Shown: positions 45,606 to 54,201 of the stretch, piece by piece | Numbering within the stretch: position 1 is the first letter of the stretch | Layout: every line of letters begins with the position of its first letter | Assembly (NCBI RefSeq): GCF_003614435.1 | Contig: NZ_CP025546.1 | Coordinates: 558,001 to 622,000, forward strand | Reading direction: 5' to 3' | From: Mycobacterium paragordonae | Lineage (GTDB): Bacteria > Actinomycetota > Actinomycetes > Mycobacteriales > Mycobacteriaceae | Length of the DNA: 64,000 nt | Translations under genes and position numbers: made by a program | Notes under the pieces: model-generated | Told to the model about the DNA's origin: nothing | Databases searched by the model: none | The model's input: only the letters and a program-made list of their open reading frames with translations

Positions 45606-45731
45606 GCCTTTGATGCTAGGTCGCTGCGGGGGCATTTTTAAGACCTACCAGTGTCGTCCTTGTACCGGCTTCGCAGGTATTGCAGTACGGTCGACCCGTC
45701 CTGAATCCGAAATCGCTCTGGAGCCACCCTC

Positions 45732-47438
45732 ATGCTGCTCAATCCCAACAAATTGCAACGCAAGTACCCGGATGCCCGGTCGGGGGAGATCATGCAGGCC
45801 ACGGTGGACTTCTTCGAGAACCGGGGTAAGGCGAAGCTGAAGCATGACGCACACGAGCGCGCCTGGTACACCGAGTTTCTCAACCACATCGGCGAGAACC
45901 GGATCTTCGCCTCGCTGCTGACCCCCGCGGAGTACGGCGCGGCCGACTGCCGCTGGGACACCTACCGCATCAGCGAGTTCGCCGAGATCATCGGTTTCTA
46001 CGGGCTGAGCTACTGGTACCCCTTCCAGGTCACCGCGCTGGGTCTGGGCCCGATCTGGATGAGCGACAACGAGGACGCCAAGCGCAAGGCCGCCGCCCAG
46101 CTGGAACAGGGTGAGGTGTTCGCCTTCGGTCTGTCCGAGAAGGCGCACGGCGCCGACGTCTACCAGACCGACATGGTGCTGACCCCGTCCGAACACGGCT
46201 GGGTGGCAAACGGCGAGAAGTACTACATCGGCAACGCCAACGTGGCCCGGATGGTCTCCACGTTCGGCCGCATCGACGACGGTTCCAGCTCCCCGGAGTA
46301 CGTCTTCTTCGCCGCGGACTCCCAGGACGACCGGTACGAATGCAAGAAGAACGTCGTCAACTCACAGAACTACGTGGCGAACTACGCCCTGCACGACTAC
46401 CCGGTCACCGAGGCCGACCTGCTGCATCGCGGCATGGGCGCCTTCCACGCCGCGCTCAACACGGTGAACGTGTGCAAGTACAACCTGGGCTGGGGCTCGG
46501 TGGGCATGTGCACCCACGCCTTCTACGAGGCCATTACGCACGCCGCCAACCGCCACCTGTACGGCACCGTCGTCACCGACTTCAGCCACGTCCGGCGGCT
46601 GCTCACCGACTCCTACGCGCGGCTGGTCGCAATGCGACTGGTGTGCACCCGCGCGTCGGACTACATGCGCAGCGCGTCCGCTGACGACCGCCGCTACCTG
46701 CTGTACAGCCCGCTCACCAAGGCCAAGGTGACCAGCGAGGGGGAGCGGGTGATCACCGCACTGTTCGACGTCATCGCGGCCAAGGGCGTGGAGAAGGACA
46801 TGTTCTTCGAAACCGTTGCCCAGGAGATCGGCATGCTGCCCCGCCTGGAGGGCACCGTCCACATCAACATCGGGCTGCTGGCCAAGTTCATGCCGAACTT
46901 CCTGTTCGCTCCTGACGCGTCGCTGCCGCTGATCGGCCGCCGCGACGATGACGCCGACGACACGTTCCTGTTCAACCAGGGGCCCACCGGCGGTCTGGGC
47001 AAGGTTCGGTTCCACGACTGGCGGGCGCCGTTCGAGAGCTACGGGCATCTGCCGAACGTCGCGCTGCTGCGTGAGCAGGTCGACGTGCTGGCCGAGATGC
47101 TCGCCGGCGCCACCCCCGATGCCGCGCAACAGAAGGACATCGACTTCGCCTTCGGCGTGGGCCAGATCTTCGCCCTGGTGCCCTACGCCCAGCTGATCCT
47201 GGAGGAAGCCCCGCTGACCGGCGTCGACGAGGCGCTGCTCGACGAGATCTTCGGGCTGCTGGTTCGCGACTTCAACACCTACGCCGTCGAACTGCACGAC
47301 AAGGCCGCCACCACCGAAGAGCAGGCCGCGTTTGCGCTGCGGATGATCCGTCGCCCCGCCAACGACCCGGCGCGCTACGAGAGGGTGTGGAAGGAATTCG
47401 TGCTGCCTCTCAACGGGGCGTACGAGATGCGCCCTTAG
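45732..47438 (+). CDS. fadE4: acyl-CoA dehydrogenase FadE4
   Basis: The protein is 568 aa, identical in length to M. tuberculosis FadE4 (Rv0231). The FAD/substrate region is VFAFGLSEKAHGADVYQTDMVL with GEKYYIGNANVA; the middle helices contain NLGWGSVGMCTHAFYEAITHA. It would oxidise acyl-CoA to enoyl-CoA in beta-oxidation. The ATG at 45732 has GGAG about 10 nt upstream. The divergent php gene and the TetR gene downstream keep the M. tuberculosis order. Confidence 0.93.
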   Translation: MLLNPNKLQRKYPDARSGEIMQATVDFFENRGKAKLKHDAHERAWYTEFLNHIGENRIFASLLTPAEYGAADCRWDTYRISEFAEIIGFYGLSYWYPFQVTALGLGPIWMSDNEDAKRKAAAQLEQGEVFAFGLSEKAHGADVYQTDMVLTPSEHGWVANGEKYYIGNANVARMVSTFGRIDDGSSSPEYVFFAADSQDDRYECKKNVVNSQNYVANYALHDYPVTEADLLHRGMGAFHAALNTVNVCKYNLGWGSVGMCTHAFYEAITHAANRHLYGTVVTDFSHVRRLLTDSYARLVAMRLVCTRASDYMRSASADDRRYLLYSPLTKAKVTSEGERVITALFDVIAAKGVEKDMFFETVAQEIGMLPRLEGTVHINIGLLAKFMPNFLFAPDASLPLIGRRDDDADDTFLFNQGPTGGLGKVRFHDWRAPFESYGHLPNVALLREQVDVLAEMLAGATPDAAQQKDIDFAFGVGQIFALVPYAQLILEEAPLTGVDEALLDEIFGLLVRDFNTYAVELHDKAATTEEQAAFALRMIRRPANDPARYERVWKEFVLPLNGAYEMRP

Positions 47439-47459
47439 GGCGGGTGCCGCCGCGCGTCC

Positions 47460-47500
47460 TTGACTGTGAGCTGTCTCACAGTATGATGACCAGCGGTCAT
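47460..47500 (+). promoter_or_regulatory. promoter of the TetR gene with overlapping operators
   Basis: TTGACT (47460-47465) and TATGAT (47482-47487) are separated by 16 bp and fit a sigma-A promoter. Between them lies ACTGTGAG-ctgt-CTCACAGT (47463-47482), a perfect inverted repeat with 8-bp arms. A second perfect repeat, ATGACC-agc-GGTCAT (47486-47500), covers the -10 edge and likely start site. Autorepression by the encoded TetR protein is the simplest reading. Confidence 0.7.
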
Positions 47501-47519
47501 TCACGGTGAGGGGAGGCGC

Positions 47520-48230
47520 ATGCCGACGGTTACCTGGGCGCGTGTCGATCCGGCCCGCCGCGCGGCGGTCATCGAAGCCGCGGAGGCGGAGTTCGGCGCC
47601 CACGGGTTCTCCAACGGCAGCCTCAACGTCATCGCCCGGCGCGCCGGCGTGGCCAAAGGCAGTCTGTTCCAGTACTTCGCGGACAAGCGAGACCTCTACG
47701 CCTACATCGCCGATGTCGCCAGCCAGCGGGTGCGGAGCTACGTGGAAACGACGATCCGCGACATCGACCCGAGCCGGCCGTTCTTCGAATTCCTCACCGA
47801 CCTGCTCGACGCCTGGGTCGCCTACTACGCCGAGCATCCCCGGGAACGGTCGCTGCACGCCGCCGCGACACTGGAGGTCGACACCGACGCCCGCATCAGC
47901 GTGCGCAACGTCGTCCACCGCCACTACTTGGAGGTGCTTCGGCCGCTGGTGACCGAGGCGCACCGGCGCGGCGATCTGCGTGAGGATTCCGACACCGACG
48001 CGTTGTTGTCGCTGCTGCTGATGATCTTCCCGCACCTGGCGCTGGCCCCGTACATGCGCGGTCTCGATCCGATCCTCGGTCTGGACGAACCGACTCCGGA
48101 GCAGCCGGCGCTCGCCGTGCGCCGGCTCGTTGCGGTGCTCTCGGACGCGTTCTCCGCGCCGCGCCCCGCCGTCAACCGGGCCCGATCAAAGGAGATTCTC
48201 AATGACGTTGTCAAGCCGCCGCGGCAGTAG
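47520..48230 (+). CDS. TetR family regulator (Rv0232 ortholog) with IS-derived C-terminus
   Basis: The helix-turn-helix spans residues about 12-60 (RRAAVIEAAEAEFGAHGF, then VIARRAGVAKGSLFQYFADKRDLY). The ligand domain ends with PHLALAPYMRGLDPILGLDEPTPEQPA, as in Rv0232. The ATG has GGGGAGG upstream. The IS110 element begins at codon 227, so the last nine residues (NDVVKPPRQ) are encoded by the element and the stop is at 48230 (236 aa). Joining the flanks across the shared CTC restores a frame ending LQER with TAA, 230 aa, close to the 229 aa of Rv0232. The DNA-binding and ligand domains are untouched, so function is probably kept. Confidence 0.88.
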   Translation: MPTVTWARVDPARRAAVIEAAEAEFGAHGFSNGSLNVIARRAGVAKGSLFQYFADKRDLYAYIADVASQRVRSYVETTIRDIDPSRPFFEFLTDLLDAWVAYYAEHPRERSLHAAATLEVDTDARISVRNVVHRHYLEVLRPLVTEAHRRGDLREDSDTDALLSLLLMIFPHLALAPYMRGLDPILGLDEPTPEQPALAVRRLVAVLSDAFSAPRPAVNRARSKEILNDVVKPPRQ

Positions 48231-49434
48231 TTGCGGTGGGTTGATATGGCGTGTGGTCGCGGAGCATTGCCCACAGGACGTTGAGGCGTCGTCGGGCCAG
48301 AGCGAGCACGGCTTGGGTGTGGGTTTTGCCTTCGGCGCGTTTGCGGTCGTAGTACGTGCGCGAGGCGGGGTCGGTGCGGATGGCGATTTGTGCCGACAGG
48401 TAGCAGCTGCGCAAGAGTCGGCGGTCGTAGCGTCGTGGGCGTTTGAGGTTGCCTGTGATGCGTCCGGAGTCGCGGGGAACCGGTGCCAGGCCGGAGACGC
48501 CGGCGAGGCGGTCGACGGAGTCGAATGCGCTCATGTCGCCGCCAGTGGCGGCCAGGAACTCTGCGGCGAGGGTGACGCCGAATCCGGGCATGCTCAGCAG
48601 GATTTCGGCGTGGCGGTGGCGGCGAAATCGCTCCTCGATCATCGTGTCGGTGTCGCCGATTTCGATGTCGAGGGCCATCACCTCCTTGGCCAGGCGAGCT
48701 ACGACGGTGGCGGCCAATTGTTGTCCGGGCATGATGGTGTGCTGGGCGTTGGCCGCCGCCAGCGCTGTGGCTACGACGGCATCGACATTGCGAGCCTTCC
48801 GTTTGCGCAACCATGCAGCCAGGCGAGCAGCACCTGCACGGCGCAGCCCGTCGGGGGTCTGGTAGCTGCTGAGCAGCAGCAGCGCCGCCTTGCTGTTGCT
48901 GTAGTCAAATGCGCGTTCCAGGGCGGGGAAGTAGTCCAGCAGCTGGGCACGCAGCCGGTTGATTGCCCGCGTGCGATCGGCGACCAAATCAGCGCGTCGA
49001 CTGGTCAAGATGCGCAGTTCGACCGCGATGTCATCACCGGCCCGCAACGGTTGCAGGTCGCGGCGCATCCGTGCCTGATCGGCGATAATCGCGGCGTCTT
49101 TGGCGTCGGTCTTGCCATCTCCGCGGTAACTAGCCGAGGCGTGGTAAATGGTTCTGCCGGGGATGTAGAGCAACCGCTGTTCAGCGGCCATCAACAAGCA
49201 GATCAACAATGCCGCCCCGCCGCCGTTGAGGTCGATCGCCCAGGTGAGCTCACCCCCATCGGCCAACGCCGCAACCGCCTTGATCAGCGCCAGCAGTGCG
49301 GCCTCGTCATTGGCGACCCGCTGGGAGAGCAATCGACTTCCCTCAGCATCAATGACCACACAGTGGTGATCAGACTTGCCAGCATCTACACCGGCCCACA
49401 GTTGTTGCGCCACAACCACCTCCGTCCTCGTCAT
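48211..49434 (-). CDS. IS110-family transposase (DEDD recombinase), 407 aa
   Basis: The N-terminal RuvC-like domain has Asp17 (LWAGVDAGKSDHH), an acidic residue at 69 (TWAIDLNGGG) and Asp110/Asp113 (GDGKTDAKDAAIIAD). The C-terminal Transposase_20 domain has ILLSMPGFGVTLAAEFLAATG and LAGVSGLAPVPRDSGR, which includes the Ser-rich catalytic segment of this family. The ATG at 49434 is preferred; a TTG at 49446 is in frame. The gene is intact, so the element may still be active. The stop is only about 11 bp from the element end. Confidence 0.9.
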   Translation of the reverse strand: MTRTEVVVAQQLWAGVDAGKSDHHCVVIDAEGSRLLSQRVANDEAALLALIKAVAALADGGELTWAIDLNGGGAALLICLLMAAEQRLLYIPGRTIYHASASYRGDGKTDAKDAAIIADQARMRRDLQPLRAGDDIAVELRILTSRRADLVADRTRAINRLRAQLLDYFPALERAFDYSNSKAALLLLSSYQTPDGLRRAGAARLAAWLRKRKARNVDAVVATALAAANAQHTIMPGQQLAATVVARLAKEVMALDIEIGDTDTMIEERFRRHRHAEILLSMPGFGVTLAAEFLAATGGDMSAFDSVDRLAGVSGLAPVPRDSGRITGNLKRPRRYDRRLLRSCYLSAQIAIRTDPASRTYYDRKRAEGKTHTQAVLALARRRLNVLWAMLRDHTPYQPTATTAAAA

Positions 49435-49440
49435 AGGTGC

Positions 49441-49632
49441 CACCAACCCAACAGACGACCACGCCGGCGTGTCCTTACACAGCGATCACATCGCATCTCT
49501 CAATTAGCGGTCGAGTCGTCGCGGAACGCCGGGCGGCCAATCTCCTTCGGCCATCGAACACAGCAACCACATGAAAGCCATACCCGACGTCCCTGGGCAA
49601 ATCGAAGCCTAAGGCAATACGCCCCGATCACC
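49441..49632 (-). ncRNA. candidate IS110 bridge RNA
   Basis: IS110 transposases are guided by a structured RNA made from the non-coding end upstream of the gene. Read on the minus strand, this region contains AAGGAGATT (49547 to 49539) inside a GGCC/GGCC hairpin, exactly complementary to the nine target bases next to the CTC core (equal to plus-strand 48189-48197). About 22 nt before it, CTTTCATG (49577 to 49570) matches seven of eight bases of the other target arm (CTTTCTTG). Further 3' the minus strand has ATTGAG (49504 to 49499), identical to the transposase-distal element end plus core. These fit target-right, target-left and donor-left guides. The RNA ends are not defined. Confidence 0.55.
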
Positions 49633-49654
49633 CTCCAAGAAAGGTAAGGATCAC

Positions 49655-50596
49655 ATGAACCGCACCCGCACCGGATCGATGGTGGCCGGCGGCCTCAACT
49701 GGGAGAGCCTGCCGTTGAAACTGTTCGCCGGCGGCAACGCCAAGTTCTGGAACCCGGCCGACATCGATTTCTCCCAGGACCGCGAGGACTGGCAGCAGCT
49801 GTCGGAACCCGAGCGCGACTATGCAATTCGGTTGTGCGCCCAGTTCATCGCCGGCGAGGAAGCGGTGACCGAGGACATCCAGCCCTTCATGGCCGCGATG
49901 CGCGCCGAGGGGCGGCTGGGTGACGAGATGTACCTGACGCAGTTCGCGTTCGAGGAGGCCAAGCACGTCCAGGTGTTCCGCCTCTGGCTCGACGCGGTCG
50001 GTGTCACGGACGATCTGCACGGCTACCTCGACCCGCTGCCGACCTACCGCGACATCTTCTACGACGAGTTGCCGGACTGTCTGAACGCGCTGACCGGTGA
50101 TCCCTCGCCGGCGGCTCAGGTGCGGGCATCGGTCACCTACAACCACATCGTCGAAGGCATGCTGGCGCTCACCGGCTACTACGCGTGGAACAAGATCTGC
50201 GTCGAACGCGGCATCCTGCCGGGCATGCAGGAACTGGTCCGCCGCATCGGCGACGACGAACGCCGCCACATGGCCTGGGGAACGTTCACCTGTCGTCGCC
50301 ACGTCGCGGCCGACGACGCCAACTGGACCGTGTTCGAGAACCGCATGAACGAGCTGATCCCGATGGCGCTGCGGCTCACCGAAGAGGGTTTCGAGCTGTA
50401 CGGCGAGCATCCGCCGTTCGGCCTGAAGCCCGACGAGATGCTGCAGTACTCCACCGACAAGGGCATGCGACGGTTCGGCACCATCAGCAGTGCCCGCGGC
50501 CGCCCGGTGGGCGAGATCGATTTGGACTATTCGCCGGTGCAACTCGAGGACGAGTTCGCCGACGAAGACGAGCGCGCGCTGGCCGCGGTCAGCTAG
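49655..50596 (+). CDS. nrdB: R2-like ligand-binding oxidase (Rv0233 ortholog)
   Basis: This is a ferritin-fold Mn/Fe protein of 313 aa. The metal ligands fall at the numbers known for the M. tuberculosis protein: Glu68, Glu101, His104, Glu167, Glu202 and His205, and the Val71/Tyr162 pair that forms the ether cross-link is present. It lacks the tyrosyl-radical role of true ribonucleotide reductase R2, so it is better viewed as an oxidase of unknown substrate with a bound fatty acid. The ATG at 49655 uses AAGGTAAGGA, which belongs to the original chromosome and not to the IS element just upstream. Transcription from the TetR promoter may be cut by the insertion. Confidence 0.93.
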   Translation: MNRTRTGSMVAGGLNWESLPLKLFAGGNAKFWNPADIDFSQDREDWQQLSEPERDYAIRLCAQFIAGEEAVTEDIQPFMAAMRAEGRLGDEMYLTQFAFEEAKHVQVFRLWLDAVGVTDDLHGYLDPLPTYRDIFYDELPDCLNALTGDPSPAAQVRASVTYNHIVEGMLALTGYYAWNKICVERGILPGMQELVRRIGDDERRHMAWGTFTCRRHVAADDANWTVFENRMNELIPMALRLTEEGFELYGEHPPFGLKPDEMLQYSTDKGMRRFGTISSARGRPVGEIDLDYSPVQLEDEFADEDERALAAVS

Positions 50597-50622
50597 CACG
50601 GGCAACTATTCGGCGCGGAAAG

Positions 50623-52041
50623 CTACTCGACCTTCTTGCTCCCGGCGGCCTCGCCGGTGTCGCTCTTGCCGACCCACACCGTCTTGGCGTTGCAGAACTC
50701 GCGAATGCCTAGACCCGCCAGCTCGCGTCCGTAACCGGACCGCTTGACTCCGCCGAACGGCAGCTCGGGATAGGACACCGTCATGCCATTGATGAACACG
50801 GCGCCGGCCACGATGTCGTCGATGAAGCGCTGCTGCTCGGCCTCGTCCTCGGTCCACGCGTTCGAGCCCAACCCGAACGTGGTCGCGTTGGCGATCTCGA
50901 TCGCTTCGTCGATGTCGGCGGTCCGGTACACCGACGCGACGGGGCCGAAGACCTCCTCGGTGTAGAGCGCCATGTCCTTGGTGATGTCACTGATGACCGT
51001 CGGCGGGTAGAACCAGCCCGGCCGGTCGGGACGCTTACCGCCACAACGGATTACCGCACCCGCGGCGGCGGCGTCCTCGACCTGCTGGGCGATCTCGTCG
51101 CGACCCGATTCGGTGGCCAGCGGGCCGACGTCCGTGTCGGGGTCGGTCGGGTCACCGACTTTGAGCGCTTCAAACCGCTCGACGAACTTGTCCAGGAACT
51201 CGTCGTAGATGTCGGTGTGGACGATGAAGCGCTTGGCGGCGATGCAGGACTGCCCGTTGTTCTGCACCCGGCCGGTGACCGCTGTCTTCACCGCGGCGTC
51301 CAGATCCGCCGAGGGCATCACGATGAACGGGTCGCTGCCGCCGAGTTCGAGCACGGTCGGCTTGATCTCGTCCCCGGCGATGGCGCCCACCGACTGCCCG
51401 GCCGGTTCACTGCCCGTGAGGGTGGCGGCGGCCACGCGGGGATCGCGCAGGATCTTCTCGACGGCGCCGGAGGCGACGAGCAGTGTCTGGAAGCACCCGT
51501 CCGGGAACCCACCGCGCGCGATGACGTCGGCCAGGTACAGCGCGCACTGCGGGACGTTCGATGCGTGTTTGAGCAGCCCGACATTGCCGGCCATCAGCGC
51601 GGGCGCCGCGAACCGCACGGCCTGCCACAACGGGAAGTTCCACGGCATCACCGCCAGCACCACGCCGAGCGGTTGGTAGCGGGTGAAGGCACGGGATGCG
51701 TTCACCTTGCCGGCGTCGGCCGGCTCATCGGCGAGCAGCGCTTCGGCGTTCTCTGCGTAGTAGCGAAATCCCTTGGCACACTTGAGCACTTCCGCCTTGG
51801 CGCTGGCCAGCGTCTTGCCCATCTCCAGGGTCATGATGGCCGCGGTGTCGTCCGCCTCAGCCTCGAGCAGGTCGGCGGTGGCGTTTGCCCATTCGGCACG
51901 CTGGGCATAGGTGGTGTTGCGCCGGTAGTCCTGGAAGCGCGCGTAGGCGCGAGCTATTGCTTGCTCTACTTCGTCGTCGGTCGCGGGGGTGAAGGTTTTG
52001 ACTGTCTCGCCGGTGGCCGGGTTGATGGTGGCGATGGGCAC
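50623..52041 (-). CDS. gabD1: succinate-semialdehyde dehydrogenase GabD1 (Rv0234c ortholog)
   Basis: This is an ALDH-superfamily enzyme of 472 aa. PWNFP (133-137), Glu232 (LELGGSDPF) and Cys266 (NNGQSCIAAKRF) mark the active site. GabD1 oxidises succinic semialdehyde to succinate with NADP. The GTG at 52041 has AGGAGGG 7 nt upstream, giving a start that fits the family (M. tuberculosis annotation of 511 aa is probably too long). It is convergent with R2lox (26-bp gap) and divergent from the acetolactate-synthase-like gene, with a shared palindrome in the 77-bp spacer. Confidence 0.9.
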   Translation of the reverse strand: MPIATINPATGETVKTFTPATDDEVEQAIARAYARFQDYRRNTTYAQRAEWANATADLLEAEADDTAAIMTLEMGKTLASAKAEVLKCAKGFRYYAENAEALLADEPADAGKVNASRAFTRYQPLGVVLAVMPWNFPLWQAVRFAAPALMAGNVGLLKHASNVPQCALYLADVIARGGFPDGCFQTLLVASGAVEKILRDPRVAAATLTGSEPAGQSVGAIAGDEIKPTVLELGGSDPFIVMPSADLDAAVKTAVTGRVQNNGQSCIAAKRFIVHTDIYDEFLDKFVERFEALKVGDPTDPDTDVGPLATESGRDEIAQQVEDAAAAGAVIRCGGKRPDRPGWFYPPTVISDITKDMALYTEEVFGPVASVYRTADIDEAIEIANATTFGLGSNAWTEDEAEQQRFIDDIVAGAVFINGMTVSYPELPFGGVKRSGYGRELAGLGIREFCNAKTVWVGKSDTGEAAGSKKVE

Positions 52042-52059
52042 GCTGGCCCTCCTGTCGGG

Positions 52060-52082
52060 GTTGTCGTGAACCGTCCGACAAC
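52060..52082. promoter_or_regulatory. inverted repeat between gabD1 and the acetolactate-synthase-like gene
   Basis: GTTGTCG and CGACAAC form perfect 7-bp arms around 9 bp in the centre of the divergent spacer. It is placed to control both genes, and its form fits a dimeric regulator. The regulator is not identified. Confidence 0.5.
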
Positions 52083-52118
52083 TAGCCTGCCACTATCTAG
52101 GAAACAGAGAGGTAGCGG

Positions 52119-53765
52119 ATGTCCACACCGGCTGAGCTGATCGTCAAGTGCCTGGAAAACGAGGGTGTCGAAGTTGTCTTCGGAATACCCGGGGAAGAGA
52201 ACATCCGCTTCATCAAGGCGCTCGCGGCCTCGAATATCCGCTATGTCCTCACCCGGCACGAGCAGGGCGCGGCCTTCATGGCCGAGATGTACGGCCGGGT
52301 CACCGGACGCGCGGCCGTGGTCTCGGCAACGTTGGGCCCGGGCGCGATCAACATGCAACTCGGCGTCGCGGACGCCACCACCAACAGCACCCCGATGGTC
52401 GCCATCTCGGCGCAGGTCGGTCAGGACCGCGAGTACAAGGAATCCCACCAGTACGTCGACCTGGTGTCGATGTTCGCGCCGATCACCCGGTGGTCCGCCG
52501 GAATCCCGACCGCACATGCCATACCCGAGATGGTCCGCAAGGCGTTCAAGGTCGCCGAGACCGAACGGCCGGCCGCGGTCTATCTCGCGGTGCCGGAACA
52601 CATCGACGAGGATGCCGAGGATTACCCGGAGTTGGCGCCGTTGCCCCGCAATGTCGTTCGCGCCGACGCGCCGGCCGCCCGTCAGGTGGCGCGCGCGGTG
52701 GACATCCTGCGCTCGGCCCAACGGCCGGTGGTGCTCGCCGGGCACGGCGCCGCCCGCAGCGATGCAACCAAGGCGCTGATCCGGTTCTCCGAGGAGCTCG
52801 GAATCAAGGTCGCCAACAGCTTTCACGGCAAGGGTGTCATGCCCGACGACCATCCGAACGGCATTGGGACGCTGGGCTTCATGCGGCACGACTACGTCAA
52901 CTTCGGGTTCGACAACGCCGATGTCGTCATCGCGGTCGGATACGAGTTGCAGGAATTCGATCCGGTCCGGATCAACCCGCAGGGCGACAAGAAGATCATC
53001 CACATCCATCGGTTCCCGGCCGAGGTGGACGCGCACTACTCGGTCGACGTCGGCATCATCGGCGACATCAGCGACTCGCTCAACCAGCTCACCGAGGCGA
53101 TGGACGGGCGCCGCTTCGACGACGTGGAGGTACCCGGGTCGGGACTGTTGGACGAGGAATTCACTCGGGGACAACAGGATTCGCGCTTCCCGCTGGCGCC
53201 GCAGCGGGTGGTCGCCGACACCCGGGCGGCGCTGGGGCGCAGCGACGTCGTGCTGGTTGACACCGGCGCCACCAAGATGTGGATGGCGCGGCTCTACCCG
53301 ACCTATGAGCGCAACACCTGTCTGATCTCAAACGGTCTGTCCACCATGGGTTTTGCGCTGCCCGGAGCGCTCGGGGTGAAGCTGGCGCAGCCGGAGTCGA
53401 AGGTGCTGACGGTGGTGGGCGACGGAGCTTTCCTGATGAACTCGCAGGAGATCGAGACGGCGGTGCGGGAGAAGATCCCGCTGGTGGTGCTGATCTGGGA
53501 GGACGGCGGCTACGGCTTGATCGAGTGGAAGATGGATCTCGAACTCGGCGAGCACCACTACGTGTCGTTCGGCAACCCCGATGTGGTCAAGTATGCGGAA
53601 AGCTTCGGCGCCAAGGGATATCGAATCAGCAGCGCCGAGGACTTGTTGCCGACGTTGCGGGCGGCGCTGGATGGCGACGGGGTGTCGCTGATCGCGTGCC
53701 CGGTCGACTATTCGGAGAACCTGCGGCTCACCGATCGGCTGGGGGAGCTGGACGAGACGCTGTAG
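52119..53765 (+). CDS. thiamine-diphosphate enzyme, catabolic acetolactate-synthase-like (AlsS type), 548 aa
   Basis: This is a ThDP enzyme with all three domains. The N-terminal Pyr domain has VVFGIPGEENIRF and the catalytic Glu48 in TRHEQGAAFMAEM. The middle domain has VVLAGHGAARSDATKAL. The PP domain has VVGDGAFLMNSQEIETAVREK with the GDG...N metal motif. The lack of obvious FAD-binding features and the segment YELQEFDPVRINPQ are closer to AlsS than to IlvB. It likely joins two pyruvates to acetolactate, though other 2-oxoacids are possible. The ATG is preceded by AGAGGTAG. Its 3' end is 6 bp from the convergent Mop-type gene. Confidence 0.85.
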   Translation: MSTPAELIVKCLENEGVEVVFGIPGEENIRFIKALAASNIRYVLTRHEQGAAFMAEMYGRVTGRAAVVSATLGPGAINMQLGVADATTNSTPMVAISAQVGQDREYKESHQYVDLVSMFAPITRWSAGIPTAHAIPEMVRKAFKVAETERPAAVYLAVPEHIDEDAEDYPELAPLPRNVVRADAPAARQVARAVDILRSAQRPVVLAGHGAARSDATKALIRFSEELGIKVANSFHGKGVMPDDHPNGIGTLGFMRHDYVNFGFDNADVVIAVGYELQEFDPVRINPQGDKKIIHIHRFPAEVDAHYSVDVGIIGDISDSLNQLTEAMDGRRFDDVEVPGSGLLDEEFTRGQQDSRFPLAPQRVVADTRAALGRSDVVLVDTGATKMWMARLYPTYERNTCLISNGLSTMGFALPGALGVKLAQPESKVLTVVGDGAFLMNSQEIETAVREKIPLVVLIWEDGGYGLIEWKMDLELGEHHYVSFGNPDVVKYAESFGAKGYRISSAEDLLPTLRAALDGDGVSLIACPVDYSENLRLTDRLGELDETL

Positions 53766-53771
53766 TCATCC

Positions 53772-54176
53772 CTAAATCGATTCGGGTACCTCGACAATGA
53801 CGTTGGTTGCCTTGACGATCGCCACGGCGATGCTGCCGGGCTGTAGCTTCAGTTCCTGGGCGGCCTCGGCGCTCATCAACGACACGACAGTGTGAGGTCC
53901 GCATTGCATTTCCACCTGAGCCATCACTTTGTCGCTGATTACTTTTGTGACCAGGCCGACGAAGCGGTTGCGGGCGGAACTGCTGCTGTTCAGCGGGTTC
54001 GATGGTGGTGGCGGCGCGTTGATACGCCAGAATTCAGCCAGAACGTCACCGGCGATCACCTTGCGTCCCGACTCGTCCTGCTCGACCGCCAACGTGCCCT
54101 GCTGGATCCATCGGCGCACGGTGTCGTCACTGACTCCAAGCAACTCCGCGGCTTGCTTGATCCTTAGTGTCGACAC
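53772..54176 (-). CDS. helix-turn-helix protein with Mop/TOBE molybdate-binding domain, 134 aa
   Basis: Residues 3-50 are an excisionase/MerR-like helix-turn-helix (LRIKQAAELLGVSDDTVRRWIQQG). After a Ser/Pro linker, residues 68-132 are a Mop-type TOBE domain (ARNRFVGLVTKVISDKVMAQVEMQCG, SLMSAEAAQELKLQPGSIAVAIVKATNVIVE). Such proteins bind molybdate or tungstate and act as sensors or stores. It is the last gene of the minus-strand run 55427-53772 (25-bp gap from the gene before), which contains another molybdopterin-like protein. Confidence 0.87.
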   Translation of the reverse strand: MSTLRIKQAAELLGVSDDTVRRWIQQGTLAVEQDESGRKVIAGDVLAEFWRINAPPPPSNPLNSSSSARNRFVGLVTKVISDKVMAQVEMQCGPHTVVSLMSAEAAQELKLQPGSIAVAIVKATNVIVEVPESI

Positions 54177-54201
54177 GGACGAATCCTACCGAGGTTGACG
54201 C

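Larger units (their letters stand above)
48198..49632 (-). mobile_element. IS110-family insertion sequence, about 1435 bp
   Basis: One transposase gene (minus) fills the element; a non-coding end of about 200 bp lies upstream of it and a very short end (about 13 bp) downstream, the layout typical of the IS110 group. There are no terminal inverted repeats and no clear target duplication. The trinucleotide CTC occurs at both ends (48198-48200 and 49633-49635) and probably includes the core dinucleotide. Precise removal between the two CTC copies rebuilds the TetR stop codon and the ribosome site AAGGTAAGGA in front of R2lox. The element therefore sits in the TetR-nrdB junction, which is contiguous in M. 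tuberculosis. Confidence 0.85.

Noticed and set aside
49483..49631. CGATCAC repeated at 49483-49489 and 49625-49631 as the donor-right guide
   Set aside because: The two copies are in the same orientation, so the RNA would be identical, not complementary, to the strand it should pair with. Only GATC plus wobble pairs could form.
48202..49658. ATGA as a 4-bp target duplication of the IS element
   Set aside because: ATGA occurs at both 48202 and 49655, but joining there does not restore the TetR frame. Joining at CTC restores a 230-residue TetR protein and lies next to the guide match, so CTC is the better junction.
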